Below, piece after piece: positions 1 to 11,932 of a stretch of 64,000 bases of DNA. A program made the translations under genes and the position numbers. The DNA is from Pomphorhynchus laevis (Eukaryota > Acanthocephala > Palaeacanthocephala > Echinorhynchida > Pomphorhynchidae). The stretch lies in NCBI GenBank assembly GCA_012934845.2, contig WNNJ02002038.1, positions 1 to 64,000 on the forward strand, in the 5' to 3' direction. The notes below the pieces were generated by a model. That model searched no databases and was not told the DNA's origin. It worked only from the letters and a program-made list of their open reading frames with translations. Positions within the stretch are counted from its first letter, which is position 1; each line of letters begins with the position of its first letter.

Positions 1-1651
1 AACGGCGCCAATGCCACAACCGTTTTCGTTTCGCCCGCTTTTTGCCACATGTTGGTAGCCCCGGGCTCATCAGAAGGCTGACTACCAACTCTTCGTCTCT
101 TGAAATTTGACTTATCCGAGATTCGAGGCTTCGCTCTCCTACTTGGCTTGCGCTCTTGACTGCTAGGCTACGAATCTAGGATTACCAGATTTCACACAGT
201 ATATGAAACCTTCCATCATGATATCCAGAAACTGCATTGTCGGAGATGCTTCTCTGGCATGCTTATTATAGATTTTATCTCAATGCGAAAGTCACCTCGT
301 GTGACCTAGCAACTATTCGTTACATAAATAAGAATCCATCAAAGGATCACCAGTCCCGATATAATGAATAGTTGCTAGGTCACACGAGGTGACTTTCGCA
401 TTGAAAACCAGCTACAGAATCCTTCCTTCATGATATCCAATTCCATACACCCTGACTACTAACGGCGCCATTGCCACAACCGTTTTCGTTTCGCCCGCTT
501 TTTGCCACATGTTGGTAGCCCCGGGCTCGTCAGAAGGCTGACTACCAACTTTTCGCCTTTTGAAATTTGACTTATCTGAGATTCGAGCTGTCGCTCTCCG
601 TAGTCAGGGTGTATGGAATTGGATATCATGAAGGAAGGATTCTGTAGCTGGTTTTCAATGCGAAAGTCACCTCGTGTGACCTAGCAACTATTCGTTACAT
701 AAATAAGAATCCATCAAAGGATCACCAGTCCCGATTCCAATCGATCTTCATGATCTCATACGATAAAATCTATAATAAGCATGCCAGAGAAGCATCTCGG
801 ACAATGCAGTTTCTGGATATCATGATGGAAGGTTTCATATACTGTGTGAAATCTGGTAATCCTGGATTCGTAGCCTAGCAGTCAAGAGCGCAAGCCAAGT
901 ACGGAGAGCGACAGCTCGAATCTCGGATAAGTCAAATTTCAAAAGGCGAAGAGTTGGTAGTCAGCCTTCTGATGAGCCCGGGGCTACCAACATGTGGCAA
1001 AAAGCGGGCGAAACGAAAACGGTTGTTGCAATGGCGCCGTTAGTAGTCAGGGTGTATGGAATTGGATATCATGAAGGAAGGATTCTGTAGCTGGTTTTCA
1101 ATGCGAAAGTCACCTCGTGTGACCTAGCAACTATTCGTTACATAAATAAGAATCCATCAAAGGATCACCAGTCCCGATTCCAATCGATCTTCATGATCTC
1201 ATACGATAAAATCTATAATAAGCATGCCAGAGAAGCATCTCGGACAATGCAGTTTCTGGATATCATGATGGAAGGTTTCATATACTGTGTGAAATCTGGT
1301 AATCCTGGATTCGTAGCCTAGCAGTCAAGAGCGCAAGCCAAGTACGGAGAGCGACAGCTCGAATCTCGGATAAGTCAAATTTCAAAAAGGCGAAGAGTTG
1401 GTAGTCAGCCTTCTGATGAGCCCGGGGCTACCAACATGTGACAAAAAGCGGGTGAAACGAAAACGGTTGTGGCAATGGCGCCGTTAGTAGTCAGGGTGTA
1501 TGGAATTGGATATCATGAAGGAAGGATTCTGTAGCTGGTTTTCAATGCGAAAGTCACCTCGTGTGACCTAGCAACTATTCGTTACATAAATAAGAATCCA
1601 TCAAAGGATCACCAGTCCCGATTCCAATCGATCTTCATGATCTCATACGAT
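1..1651. repeat. Satellite-like 444-bp unit, head-to-head array
   Basis: Positions 601-1043, 1044-1487 and 1488-1651 (cut short) are near-identical direct copies of a 443-444 bp unit. Positions 1-280 and about 404-600 are reverse-complement pieces of the same unit, so the array switches orientation at about 600. I see no coding capacity. The unit is richer in GC than the surrounding AT-rich DNA. It could be a satellite or the end of an unidentified mobile element; the left edge of the window cuts it. Confidence 0.85.
281..403. repeat. Inverted repeat inside the satellite (38-bp arms)
   Basis: Positions 281-318 and 366-403 are perfect reverse complements, separated by a 47-nt loop. In the regular units the same stretch occurs once. 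The palindrome therefore marks a local inversion breakpoint between oppositely oriented satellite pieces. Confidence 0.85.

Positions 1652-1654
<3 letters not shown>

Positions 1655-1737
<83 letters not shown>
1655..1737. repeat. (TA)n microsatellite
   Basis: An uninterrupted TA dinucleotide run of about 40 repeats interrupts the third satellite unit, just after the motif catacgataa. It encodes only a meaningless alternating Ile-Tyr reading frame. Confidence 0.97.
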
Positions 1738-1739
<2 letters not shown>

Positions 1740-1740
1740 C

Positions 1741-2395
1741 GAAGTAGAAACCGACGCTTCCGATCGGGCGACATTGGGGCGACGCTTCTGCAAAACAAAA
1801 ACTTGTCAATTTCTAGCGTACCCTAAACGATAGCGAACAGCAACACATCATATTAGTGAAAGAAACTTAAGGTATAAATGAATAGTTACGACATTGTTAA
1901 TATTAATTTGTTCCTGGACAATTTTATCTTATCAAAGGCCAGAGATCTGATGGGTGTCTTAGTCTATTACGAATCGGGCATTCAGTTGTATGAGCCAATA
2001 ATATCGAAACAAAGTACTTCGGAAGAAATCCCACGCTGCCTGTATTCCAAGAATCCTACACTAAAAAATACAGGATGATTTATAATCCCAAGTGATAGTG
2101 CCTAATCGGACACATCGAAAGGAACCGATGCTATAAACTACATAGTGATTTGTAAATTCTACCACTAAATGTCAGAATATCAAGAAATAAAAATGATCGA
2201 TATATTCGTTATAAAATCTTTTTTGTACGTACATTTACTCATTATGTGAAACATTTTAAACAATATAAGAGTTCACTACTTAAAAAATTCTTGATTATAG
2301 CTACTTACAAAGAACGATTCCAGAAAAACGAATTTTGAAGAAAATCGGTTTAAACAACGATTCAAACATTCGATTATAACTACTTACAACTAACG
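1741..2395. other. No recognisable feature
   Basis: Unique AT-rich sequence. The one short open frame (1878-2078, +, 66 codons) resembles nothing I know and is no longer than expected by chance. Confidence 0.5.
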
Positions 2396-2974
2396 ACTTG
2401 AGAAGGCTCGAACCGTGGCGTCGTTGGATGCCGCATTAGACTCAGCAACATAAGAGTTACGCTTAGCACGATAGCGTCTTTCCTGTTTAGCCCGGCAAAA
2501 CCCATTGATTCTTCTGCGTCGATGCTTTAGACTTCCCAAGATGTCGTACTTACTTCGATGCTGCCCTTGTTTTCTAAGCACTCGATAAAATGATCACGAT
2601 GATGCGTTACATTCTATACTGTCGAGTATCCTGCACTTAAAATTAACCGCACATGCCTGGTTCCAAACAACTTTACCAATCAATCTAGGTGGGATCGGAA
2701 TATCCTTTGCTAGCGAAACGACCATTCCAGCATTCTGCTCATTTCTGTCCATAAAAAACGATTTGACGGTACGGCTGTTAGGGAGATGAGTCTTAATGCG
2801 TACGATAGGGCAGATCCACTTTTCGCAAACGCGGTCGGTTAATGGTCGTCCTGTCTGTTGTTTCCAGTTCAGTCGGACTAAAAAACTCAAAAACGATGGA
2901 CCGAGCCATGACAGGTCGCCAAGTTTTAATGTCTTCTACAGAACTGTGAGACAACAAGGGACTAATCCCGCTTG

Positions 2975-3675
2975 TTAGCGGTATCTACACCTGAGTCTGG
3001 AGTCTTCCTGCGAACACTGCCGATCACAGCGGTTGGCACCCGCACGGAGGGCAACTTTTACAATATAGGTTGGCATGCGGCTAGGTGTTTCTATCGCTAG
3101 AAAGTTCACATGCGTGTGGCGACAAATCAGATGTGTTCGGCCACTACGCACTTGACTGTAAACAGAGCAAAGCGCGACATTCTCGGCATGCAAAGATAAA
3201 CAAGCTACTGCAATGAGCGCTCTGTAGCGTTTAAATACCATGCGGCTTAGAGTCAAGTGGCCTTGCGCGTGATAATGGCAAGCGTCCCGATGGTTGTTCG
3301 TTAGTGTCATGGACAGGCGGCCTCTACCTGGTGTCGGACTTCACATGTCCAAATACTATGGCCGCTAGCTACGCTATGCATGCTGCTGCCTGTGCCGGAG
3401 AGGTGGCCGGACTCGCCGAAACACGGAAAACCACAAAATATGCATGCATTGACAAGTAAATATACGAATTTCAGCTGGTTGCGTTCGAACCATTCGGTGC
3501 ATACGGCCCATCAATAAAAGCCTTCATTGCACGCCTGAACGGCATGTTGAAAAGAACAACAGGCAGCGCAAAAGCAATTAACTATCTGATCCAGCGGCTA
3601 AGCGTAGCTTTCCAGCAAGGGAACGCTGTTTGTGTTGTGGAGTCGATGGCAGAAAAAATATTGGTCAATTTTTAA
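2975..3675 (+). pseudogene. C-terminal part of an R2-type (restriction-like endonuclease) retroelement ORF
   Basis: Read across several frameshifts and stops, the plus strand gives, in order, an AVSTPESGVFLRTLPITAV-like stretch, RLGVSIARKFTC, FGHYALDCKQ, ARHSRHAKIN, DNGKRPDGCSLVSW, LVSDFTCPNT, AETRKTTKYACID and finally LIQRLSVAFQQGNAVCVV before a stop at 3673-3675. The Cys...His...Cys cluster followed by KRPD and, 15 residues on, Asp matches the CCHC plus K/R-P-D-x(12-14)-D/E pattern of restriction-like endonucleases in R2-type non-LTR elements. The same Asp-rich and QRxSVAxQRGNA tail occurs in many invertebrate RT proteins, as I recall them. The copy is dead. The GC-richer stretch 2396-2975 is probably its upstream part, but I could not read it. 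Confidence 0.7.
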
Positions 3676-4189
3676 TTGACTTGTGATTCTTTTGAACATT
3701 GTTTTTTTATATTTATTTTTAATATATAAGAGTTATGGATAATGTGTGTAGGCAAATGACCAGACTTGATCAAATTAAATATATTTTCAGGCATTAAATC
3801 GAAATTGTTGTCTCATATTTTAATTTTTTTAATTATAGTCTCAATTAATTCACTAAATTTATTTTCATGTCAAGAAAGTGTTTTGTACCTGAACATGTCA
3901 GTAGTAACAGTTGAAATTTTGTAAAATTTTATTTTATCTATGAAATAAACAAAGAAATCTAAGTTGTTTAATTAAATTGAAAAAGATTTCAACAACACAT
4001 TAAATGGATATTTAGAACAATAATATAGAAATACGGTCTAAATTAACTGATTTAATTTCACATGTTACTTGTGTCGTGAGTTTTAGTTATTTACGCATTT
4101 ATAATTTTAGTGTTTATTTCATATAAATGTTTTATTTAAAAACCCTTTACGTTAACATATCTAGATCACAAATTTTAGTTTTAGAGTCG
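3676..4189. other. AT-rich spacer
   Basis: Very AT-rich sequence with no open frame, repeat or structure that I can support. Confidence 0.5.
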
Positions 4190-4290
4190 GTGTTAAGTTT
4201 TAGTGATATTTGATCAGTTCTGTAGAATAAAAACAAATGCTTAGATTTTAAATTTTGAATAACATTTAGTATTAAATAAGTTATTATTAT
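4190..4290. repeat. Dispersed repeat R1, left piece
   Basis: This stretch matches 31981-32070 closely; both contain aatgcttagattttaaatt and acatttagtatt. The piece that follows it at 32066-32200 is found instead at 7357-7490. The 3-kb LINE E/F composite therefore appears to split one copy of this repeat. Confidence 0.7.
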
Positions 4291-4611
4291 TAGTTTCAAC
4301 AGCACATAAAAGCATGGTTTAATTATCCGGTTCACTGCAGAAAAAATGAAAATATAAATAAATAAAGATTTTCTTAAATACAAAAAAATTGAGGACGCAA
4401 AACAGAAAAGCAGTCACCAAAAACAAAGTTAGTCAATTCTATCAGTCATTTGCGTCCGTCTTCAACTTCCAAACTACGGCCACAGATCCGGGGGATCTGA
4501 GCCCCCTAACCGATCCAACACGCTGCCTTCCGACTGAACCACCCGGGGTCTCTCATCCCCCGAAGAATCCAATCGGCGCAGACTATGCTGGGTAAACGAG
4601 AGACGAAAAGC

Positions 4612-5389
4612 TTAACATACCTTAGCCTTTGCTCTGGGGGACGTCCTCTTAAGAAGACTAATCACGAGATAGCTTAAGTACCCCCAAAGGCGCACCTGGG
4701 TTTTCCCTTTCAATGACAAATGCTGTGCCCGTTTCATGGCCCACCTAGCTTTCTTCAGGATACGTTTAAGTCTATCCAGGTCAGCTTTCGCTGACCAGTT
4801 CACCGTAACGGTGAAACCCATGTATTTTACTCGACTTGTGAAGGTGGAAAGTGGTTCAGAGGCAAATATGGAGGAGAGCGCAGAGAGTGCAAATCTCTTA
4901 AGTTTCTGCTTTGTTGCAGGGGAGCCATTAAAGATTACCAACTGCGATTTCGCGGAGTTTAAAATAAGATTGGATATGGGTAACTGGTCTTTTAATCTTA
5001 AAAAGAAACGGCTGATGTCAGAGACAACGTCTTTACACCTGTGTCCAGTGAACAGGGCTGTGGCGTCATCAGCGTACACCACAAGAGGTTGTTCACGTTT
5101 GAATATTTTGAATAGATTAATGGAGGCAGCAAGATACAAGATAGGAGAAAGTGGGGATCCTTGAGGTACACCCGTAATAGGGTAGAACTAACGCCCATCA
5201 GGGTCGTCTTATAGTAAAATAGCTTGGTATACAGCAGGATCTCACTCTGTTCACAATTCTCGCAGGCAACCCGAGGGACCTAAGAGAAGATATCACAAAA
5301 TGAATGGAGATGCGGTCAAATGCAGCAGACAAGTCAAGAAAAATAGCCACAACTAGACGATGGTTATTATTCCGACAAAACTGCTCCAC
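4612..5389 (-). pseudogene. LINE E reverse transcriptase domain
   Basis: Palm motif A reads FLDLSAAFDRI and motif C reads YADD, followed by the thumb region with KYMGFTVTVNWS. A frameshift falls between 5139 and 5198, so the two halves are in different frames. The C-terminus ends with a basic stretch before a stop near 4612. Confidence 0.8.
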
Positions 5390-6230
5390 CTCACCAACTG
5401 CTGAATGAATCGAGCGACCTTTAACGGACCCATGGAAACTAGAGGGATCAAATTACGCGTACTTAAATGGTCGCAAATTTTACGCGCAAGCGCTTTTTCG
5501 TAAATCGACACGAGGGCATTTTGAATCGAAATGGGTCGCAGATCTTTAGGGCATGAGCAGGATTTTTTCTTAAGAATAAAAACACGCTTACAAATATTGA
5601 TGCCTCCAAATCAACGGATTTGGAGGTGCCCGGGAGTGGACCCCATGAGTTAAGGATATCCGTAACAGATAAATCCCTACTCCTGAAGTTACACAAAGTC
5701 GAGAATGGTTGAGGTGATTGAGTGGTTCCATAGTTGTGTAGGGCTAGTGACTCCTCCAAAACTTTATCAAGGCCTATATTCCCTATCCAACCCAATGCTC
5801 TATCCTTCCAGCAAACAAACTTCTCCTTCTTGAAAATCTTTCAAAGGAAAGACTGAGAAGGATTAAGACGAGCAATACTCGTTCTATCCCTACTCAGCTG
5901 GAACCTATATCTAGTGATCCAGTATTCGTTCGAGAGAGCCTGTCTGGCGGAAACATAGAGATTAGGGAGGTTAAGCAGTTTCGCTAGGACCTTGAGTTTC
6001 GTCGGAGTGGGATTGTATATACGATCTTTATAGGTAGTCGATAGAATCGCGGTAGCTTGCCAAAAGATGTAGGTATTAAATTCTGTCAGACTCTCATTTC
6101 CTATTATGGGAAAGAGTTGTATAGCCTCTTGAAAGAAGGCCACTCTGATCGGATCAAAGTGAAACCTCCTTCGAAGCAACGTATCTTCCTCAATTCTCCA
6201 ACGTATTAAATCGTGAGAGGTGGACAATTG

Positions 6231-6842
6231 CTAGCGCGACTGCTCCGTGCAGAGGGGTTTTAACAACCACCTCGAGTGAATCAGTGAAATGTCGAGGATA
6301 GAATTTATTGATGTGCAAGGAAAGGTAGGGGATGGGGGTTTGTGAATAACATAACCGTTCCTAGCCCTACGAAGTGCTGCATTGATCCAACGACCAGTTT
6401 TTTTGTTGAAATCCCCAAGTATCATGTCATAACCGCTGTCAATAATACTATCCAGGAGGTCACGGTTCTTGTGAATTTCCCCTGGACGAACGTAGACATT
6501 GGCTAGACTGAGGCGTTTACCGTTCTTACTGAGTGAAACTACTAAACAAGACATGGCTGGACATGAATAGTTTAATAGGAGAGAGGATCTTAACGAGCAC
6601 TTAACTAAGGTCAAGAGTCCTTGAGAAGAAGATGAGTGAGGTGGGGTTATGTACGGAGTATAGTGGGAACAGATATGTTTCCGGATAAATCGAGTAATGT
6701 CCTCGGGGAGACGGATAGACCGCGTCTCCTGAAGGACTATAATATCTGCATCTCTACCAGATACAAGTCTAAGGGCAGAAGCACCTCACGAGTTCCACTG
6801 AAGGATATTCAGTGAAAAAGGCTCACGAGTACTCTGCATTGT
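6231..6842 (-). pseudogene. LINE E endonuclease domain (APE-type)
   Basis: The frame shows SRLLLNYSCP-like sequence, then [20 protein letters not shown] and MILGDFNKKTGRW, the loop with the catalytic Asp-Phe-Asn of APE-like endonucleases, followed by NSILDISL. The first ~15 codons contain an in-frame stop (ILQWNS-stop). Confidence 0.8.
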
Positions 6843-6873
6843 GATGGATTAGTTGGAAAATATAGTAAAAGTA

Positions 6874-7340
6874 TCACAAATACGGAAAAGCAGCTTTCCC
6901 CATGGCATCCCCCATCCGTAATTTCTTTTTGAATTCGTTAATATTGCTGTTGCACACTGTTGAATCTCCAAGGCTATTCCATAGAGATACAACTCGCCGA
7001 TCAAATTGGACAGCTCGTGATTTTCTTATCCTTTCATGTCGCAGGGTTAAACCATGGCCTCGAAGGATATTGGATGAGCGCAAATGAAGGCAATCTCGAA
7101 GTGGATGATCCGATTCATTAAGAATTTGCCAGACCATCCTCATATCGATGTACCAGCCTGTCCACGTGATAGTCTCAAGTCTAAGTGCTTTTAATCAATC
7201 AGAGTACGACAAAAATTTCAGTTGAGGTGCTAGCTTGGTAGCTCTATGAAATACCCTCTCTGAACTAATATGCTCTTTTGAATTGTGGGGATACACACAG
7301 CGCAGCATATAGAAGACGGCTTAACACATGAGCAAAGATT
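6874..7340 (-). pseudogene. C-terminal RT fragment of a second LINE (LINE F-like)
   Basis: The frame at 6874-7143 contains RGHGLTLRHERIRKSRAVQF and RRVVSLWNSLGDS, the typical C-terminal tail of CR1-like RT proteins. Upstream in the same orientation (to about 7340), LKALRLETITWTGWYIDMRM and RERVFHRATKL can be read across a frame break. It abuts the 5' end of LINE E in the same orientation, so two truncated elements are stacked. Confidence 0.75.
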
Positions 7341-7356
7341 AGCGGACGTAGGGCAA

Positions 7357-7560
7357 GTTGATCTAATTTCCGCAGTATTCATTGTTTGCAACTATTAATT
7401 CAACGAAAAAACCGGATTATCGAATATGCCACTTAATTGTTTAAGCATTCCAGCTATCGAATATCCAAAAAATATTAAAATTTCAATTCCCAACGAACCC
7501 TAGAAATCGCCAATTGTATTTCATTATAAAACGGAATATTTAATTCCGTTTTTAATTGAC
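7357..7560. repeat. Dispersed repeat R1, right piece
   Basis: Matches 32066-32250, including caagttgatctaatttcc, gtttgcaactattaattcaa and aaccggattatcgaatatg. See the left piece at 4190. Confidence 0.8.
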
Positions 7561-7679
7561 ATAAGATTACAAATTATCTTAATAATAAAGCCTTTTTGAG
7601 AGGTTTTTATTTTAGGCGACTACAAATAAAAGAAAAAATATAGTCAAACATTGTTTATGTTACTGTTCAGGAATCGAAA

Positions 7680-9756
7680 CGCTTTGGGGACAGGAATTTT
7701 CGTAAATAGTTCTTCGAGTTGAGGTATGCCACATCTATATTCGTTTATGTTTCAGATTGTGTTCGTGATATATTCTTATATACAAATTTCTGGAACTTAT
7801 TGTTACTGTGATATCTCTTAGCATGGCTATGGAAAATCTTTTCATTTTTAGTTGCTATATTCCAAGGGATTTCTGTACCAAGTTTTTAACTTTATTCTGT
7901 AGACGATTTAGTTGCTTTCGATGTTTTGATGACATGATGATAAAAAAGGATAGGTATATGCAAGTTTACTATGATAGTATGATTTAGTATGATTTGTTAA
8001 GAGTATTCTTTATATGTACATTCCAGGATAAATTATCTGCAAAAGTAACTCCAAGAATTTTTACTGTTGAAACTCATTGTAGCTCGGACACATTTACTAT
8101 CGAAGTACTGACTAATACCTCACGCGTACTCCTAAATAAGGAACGAGTTCATAGCACTTTATGATATTTAAAAAAATTGTTTAACTGACTATTTTATTAT
8201 AACTAAGACATAAATTGAAACATTTTGTGAAATTTTTGTCTCAACTACTATACTCAAATCATAAGATATTTGATAAGCATTTTCAGATTCAAATATTTTG
8301 AATCTGAAAGCAGAGCATTTTAATATATGTTGAAAAGAAGTGTCGATAAAGACCCTCCTTGTGGTACTCCTCGATGTATATATCTCCAATCTGAATATAT
8401 TTGCTTTATTACTACGTTTTGATTCCGACCTATTAAATATGACCTCAGCCAAGCAATTTGGCATTCTGAAAAATTAAATTTATCCAGCTTATTCAAAAGT
8501 TTTTTATGATTTACATAAAAATCTTAAAATCTTACTGAATAATTTTAGTTGTGTCTATCCCGTAATCTAAAACTAGGTATACTCCGCCCATAAGTTGTAT
8601 CAGTGCGTCTGCTGTACTTATGGCCTAAAATCAAATTGGTCGCTATTAATAGTATTCAAATATATCGGTCGAAAAAAAACAGCTTCTATAACTTGTGGCA
8701 GAGCCTGAATAAGCGATTTGTGCCAAAATTATGGGTATCTAAAGAAAATTCGCTTTCCGGTATAGGTATCACGTGAGCTTTCCTGAGAATTGATGGAATT
8801 AAGCCTTCTTTAAAAGACTTTGTATATAATACCGCAAGTGCAGGAGAAATTATCTCATTTAGCTCAATTAGAATCTAACTCTTAACTCCCGATCCTTCAG
8901 TCATGTAACTTTAAACTTTGATATTAAATCACTTCTGTAGTTGAAATTTGAACATAAGTTATTTGAGTACCTGTGGTACAATTTTGATAAGTATTACGCG
9001 GAATAGGGATATAATTATTACATTTTAATGGAACACGAAACCTGTTCATTATCTGCAATTGCCTTCAAATTTACTGGATCGCTATTCTGAAAGTATGTGG
9101 AAAGACTATTGCTTCAAAATTTATTAATAAATTCCCACCAATTCCTATAATTTGAAGATTTTAACTTCCTTTCCAGTCCCAATGAAGATTTAGAAATCAT
9201 CAATTAAAAGTTTTTCCGATAAATATTTGTATTTATGTTTCTGTCCGCGTTTATATGCAGCATTTTTATTATTGTAGAGACTTCAAAAGCCGTGCAATCC
9301 AATAAGGCTCTTTGTTAGTTAGGTACACCGTTTTTGCTGGGATATGTTTTTAGTTGTTAATTGTATAATTTAATCAATCATGCTAAAACCCTTATCACTA
9401 TCCAGTTCTATCCAATTTATTTGTCTAAATTCAGTTTAAACAGCTTCTTTGAGTTTTATCATTCCCACTTATCAATCACAACATGACCGAATTTTAATGT
9501 TTTTTGAAATACAGGTTGGTGATATCAAAATTACAGAATGATCGGAATTCCTACATGATGAAGAATCGATCTTAGGAGAATCGTAAGTGACTACGTTCGT
9601 GTATATTTGGTCGAGCATATCTTCACAACGAGTTTTGAAATTAACTTTCGTTGAAAGTTATATTGTTTAACAAAAAAATAATGGATAATCGGTTAAAATC
9701 CTCAGCGATAACTATATTCTGTAGATTTTAAATAGTTGATACTGATCCATACTGAC
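7680..9756 (-). mobile_element. LINE J, 3' half (endonuclease end plus RT)
   Basis: Minus-strand pieces read, in order: NIVIAEDFN and LDQIYTNV with SDHSVI (endonuclease, 9740-9480); NWWEFINKF (about 9130); IPSILRKAHVIPIPE (about 8800); QIAWLRSYLIGRNQNVV, then HRGVPQGGSLSTLLFNIY (8340-8480); and VKILGVTFADNLSWNVHI (about 8050). The frame is broken many times. Its 5' half lies beyond the foldback and LINE A insertion, at 14580-15520. Confidence 0.75.
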
Positions 9757-9838
9757 CCTATGGCACCAATTTTATATACAACGAAATAACTGATGATGTT
9801 GAGATAATAAAAAAAGGATTTATTTTAACGTGGCAAAT

Positions 9839-9854
9839 GCGTGCACGCGCACGC
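9839..9854 (-). other. 3' UTR hairpin of LINE A
   Basis: Minus strand: GCGTGC-GCGT-GCACGC, a 6-bp GC-rich stem with a 4-nt loop. It follows TGTAA and precedes ATTTGCCACGTTAAAATAAA. An outer GTGG/CCAC pairing can enclose it. The same stem recurs in LINE L at 34658-34673 and 35009-35024, with loop GCTG. Confidence 0.8.
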
Positions 9855-10086
9855 TTACATGACCACAACAAAACAAGACTGAATCAGGTGTCGAGAAGGT
9901 GTGAACGGAGACGGTGTTTGAATGTGATGAAGGAGGGACCGCGGCGGACGTCGAGAGGGAGTTGATTCCAGGCGAGTGAGGCGGCGACGAGGAAGGATTG
10001 AAGACCGTAGTTGTTGGAGTAATTAGGAACGTGGAGTAAGAGGGTATGACAGGAACGAAGCGATAGCGAGGTGGGGCGAGTATCGT

Positions 10087-11867
10087 CTAAGAAAGGAAGG
10101 TTGATGAACGATGGGGATCAGACAGCGATGAGACGAAAAGTAACGAGAAGAAGGCGGAGTTTGATGCGGATGTGGATGTGGGCCAGAAGAGTTGGGCAAA
10201 ATATGTGGATGTGTGGTCGAAGCGACGGAGACGAAAGAGCACTCGAACGGCGGTGTTGATTATTCGTTGTAGGGGTAGGATGATGGATTTTGGAGAATTG
10301 GCGAAAAGGCTAAGGCAGTAATCGATTTTAGGGAAAAGAAGCGATGAAAGAAGAGACATACAAGAACGGAAGTCGATAAGGGGGCGGATACGGCGGATGT
10401 CACGGAGAATTAAGTTAGACGAGCGGACCTTGTCATGGACGAAGGGTTTAAAGGAAAGGTGATCATGAAAATGGAAGCCTAAGAAAGTGAGATTGTGGAC
10501 TATGGGGATGATCGATAAGGCAAAATATACAGTAAGATGAGATATGTTTGGTTTACGTGGAAGGATCCACATTATTTTGGACTTGTCGGGGTTTAGAACG
10601 AGATGGAGATTTGAGATACGTTTGTAGATAGAAGAAAGACAGTTGGAGGCAGAAATGCCGATATCGTGTATTCGATGTGCGGGTGCATGATTATAGATTA
10701 GGATGTCATCGGCGTATTGCATGACTTTAAAGGGGTAAGGTTTGATAAACGGAGAGAGATCGCCAAGCAGAAGAGAGAAAAGCAGGGGACCTAGGACTTA
10801 ACCTTGCGGGACCCCGCAGAAAATAGGGATGGGAGGATATGATGATGAATTTAAACAGACTCGAAAAGAACGGTCGGATAGATATAAGGCAAGCCATGCT
10901 ACGGAGGAGGAAGAAAAGCCGTAATCATAACGAAGGCGAGAAAAGATAACGGAGTGGTCGACGATGTCGAAGGGGGAGGAGAGGTCGAGGGAGATGAGAA
11001 TACAATATAGAGCCTTGTCTCGAGAAATGAGTAAGTCGTTGTACACTTTTATGCATGCGATTTCTGTCGAGTGATAGAGCGGAAAGCGGAATGGAAAGGA
11101 GGGTACAGATTGGATGATGAGAGATAAGCGTTGATTTGTATTAAGATGAGGCGTTCTAAGAGCTTTGAAAGAGTAGGGAGTAGTGAAATGGGGCGATAGC
11201 TAGAAGGAAGGGAGGGGTCGAGCGATTGTTTCTTAATGAGGGGACGAACGATTGCGGATTTCCAGTGTGAAGGGAAGATACGACTGCGGATGGACGAGTT
11301 AAACAAGGTTGTGAGAAATGGGGATATCGATGAGCATATAGATTTTAATATGTGGGTAGGCAGGGGATCGGCAGGTGAGGTTTTGTTGGGCAAGGACATG
11401 AGGACAGATGATACTTCTGTAGGTGAGACAGGGAGAAGATGAAAGAGTTCCGGAAGGATGAGAGTAGACTGGGCAGAGTGGGATAGGATGGAGACCGGGG
11501 TGTGAGAGAGCAGCGTGGATACTTTAGTCTGGAGAAATGACGAATAATCATTAGCATTGATGTTGCACGGCGTAGAGGAACGAGCCAGGATTGAGTTAAA
11601 AGTATGCCAGAGAGTCTTAGAGTTGAATGAAGTGATGATTTTATGCTGCCAAAAGGGGTTGCATTTGGTACGTAGTAGGTTGAGATGAGACCGGCGAAGA
11701 GCAAGATAGGAATCACGGAAAGACGGAGTGATCGAGCGGAAATCGCGCCTGAGAGAGCGGTGATATACTCGAAAAGAATGGCGGAGTCGACGCTTTGAGA
11801 GTAGACATTGGATGTCAAACCATGGGGCACGGTGCAAGCGACGGTGTGGGTGATACTTGAAGGGCAA
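10087..11867 (-). pseudogene. LINE A ORF2, reverse transcriptase domain (frameshifted)
   Basis: Three frame segments: 11867-11049 (fingers, with [20 protein letters not shown]), 11046-10798 (palm A, LDLSSPFDIVDHS, to FCGVPQG) and 10722-10087 ([43 protein letters not shown] and the thumb). All catalytic motifs are visible, but indels near 11048 and 10795 separate them. Confidence 0.85.
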
Positions 11868-11932
11868 GAGAATATCGAGAGTGGTTGTGTTATCAGAGTC
11901 GAAAAAGACGAGATCGTGAGGAGATGAATATT

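Larger units (their letters stand above)
4390..6842 (-). mobile_element. LINE E copy 1 (APE-endonuclease non-LTR element), decayed
   Basis: Minus-strand ORF2 runs from an endonuclease start near 6842 (NILQWNS, then QETRS, LANVYVRPGE and LGDFN) to RT motifs FLDLSAAFDRI (5198-5389) and VVYADDATALFTG (4612-5139). The ORF carries a stop near its start and several frameshifts. A second copy of the same family lies at 37150-39432. The low-coordinate end (4390-4610), GC-rich, is probably 3' UTR and is partly conserved in copy 2. No ORF1 is visible. The jockey/R1-like assignment rests on motif style only. Confidence 0.85.

Noticed and set aside
1-1651. CRISPR-like array in the satellite region.
   Set aside because: Units are 444 bp, contiguous and without short spacers; the context is eukaryotic.
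1609-1809. Ile-Tyr alternating open frames at 1609-1809 and 45884-46093.
   Set aside because: They are translations of (TA)n microsatellites.
2594-3310. Minus-strand open frames of 98 and 111 codons, considered as possible gag or protease pieces.
   Set aside because: The plus strand over much of the same interval reads as the R2-type endonuclease domain, so these frames are antisense shadows of a GC-richer region.
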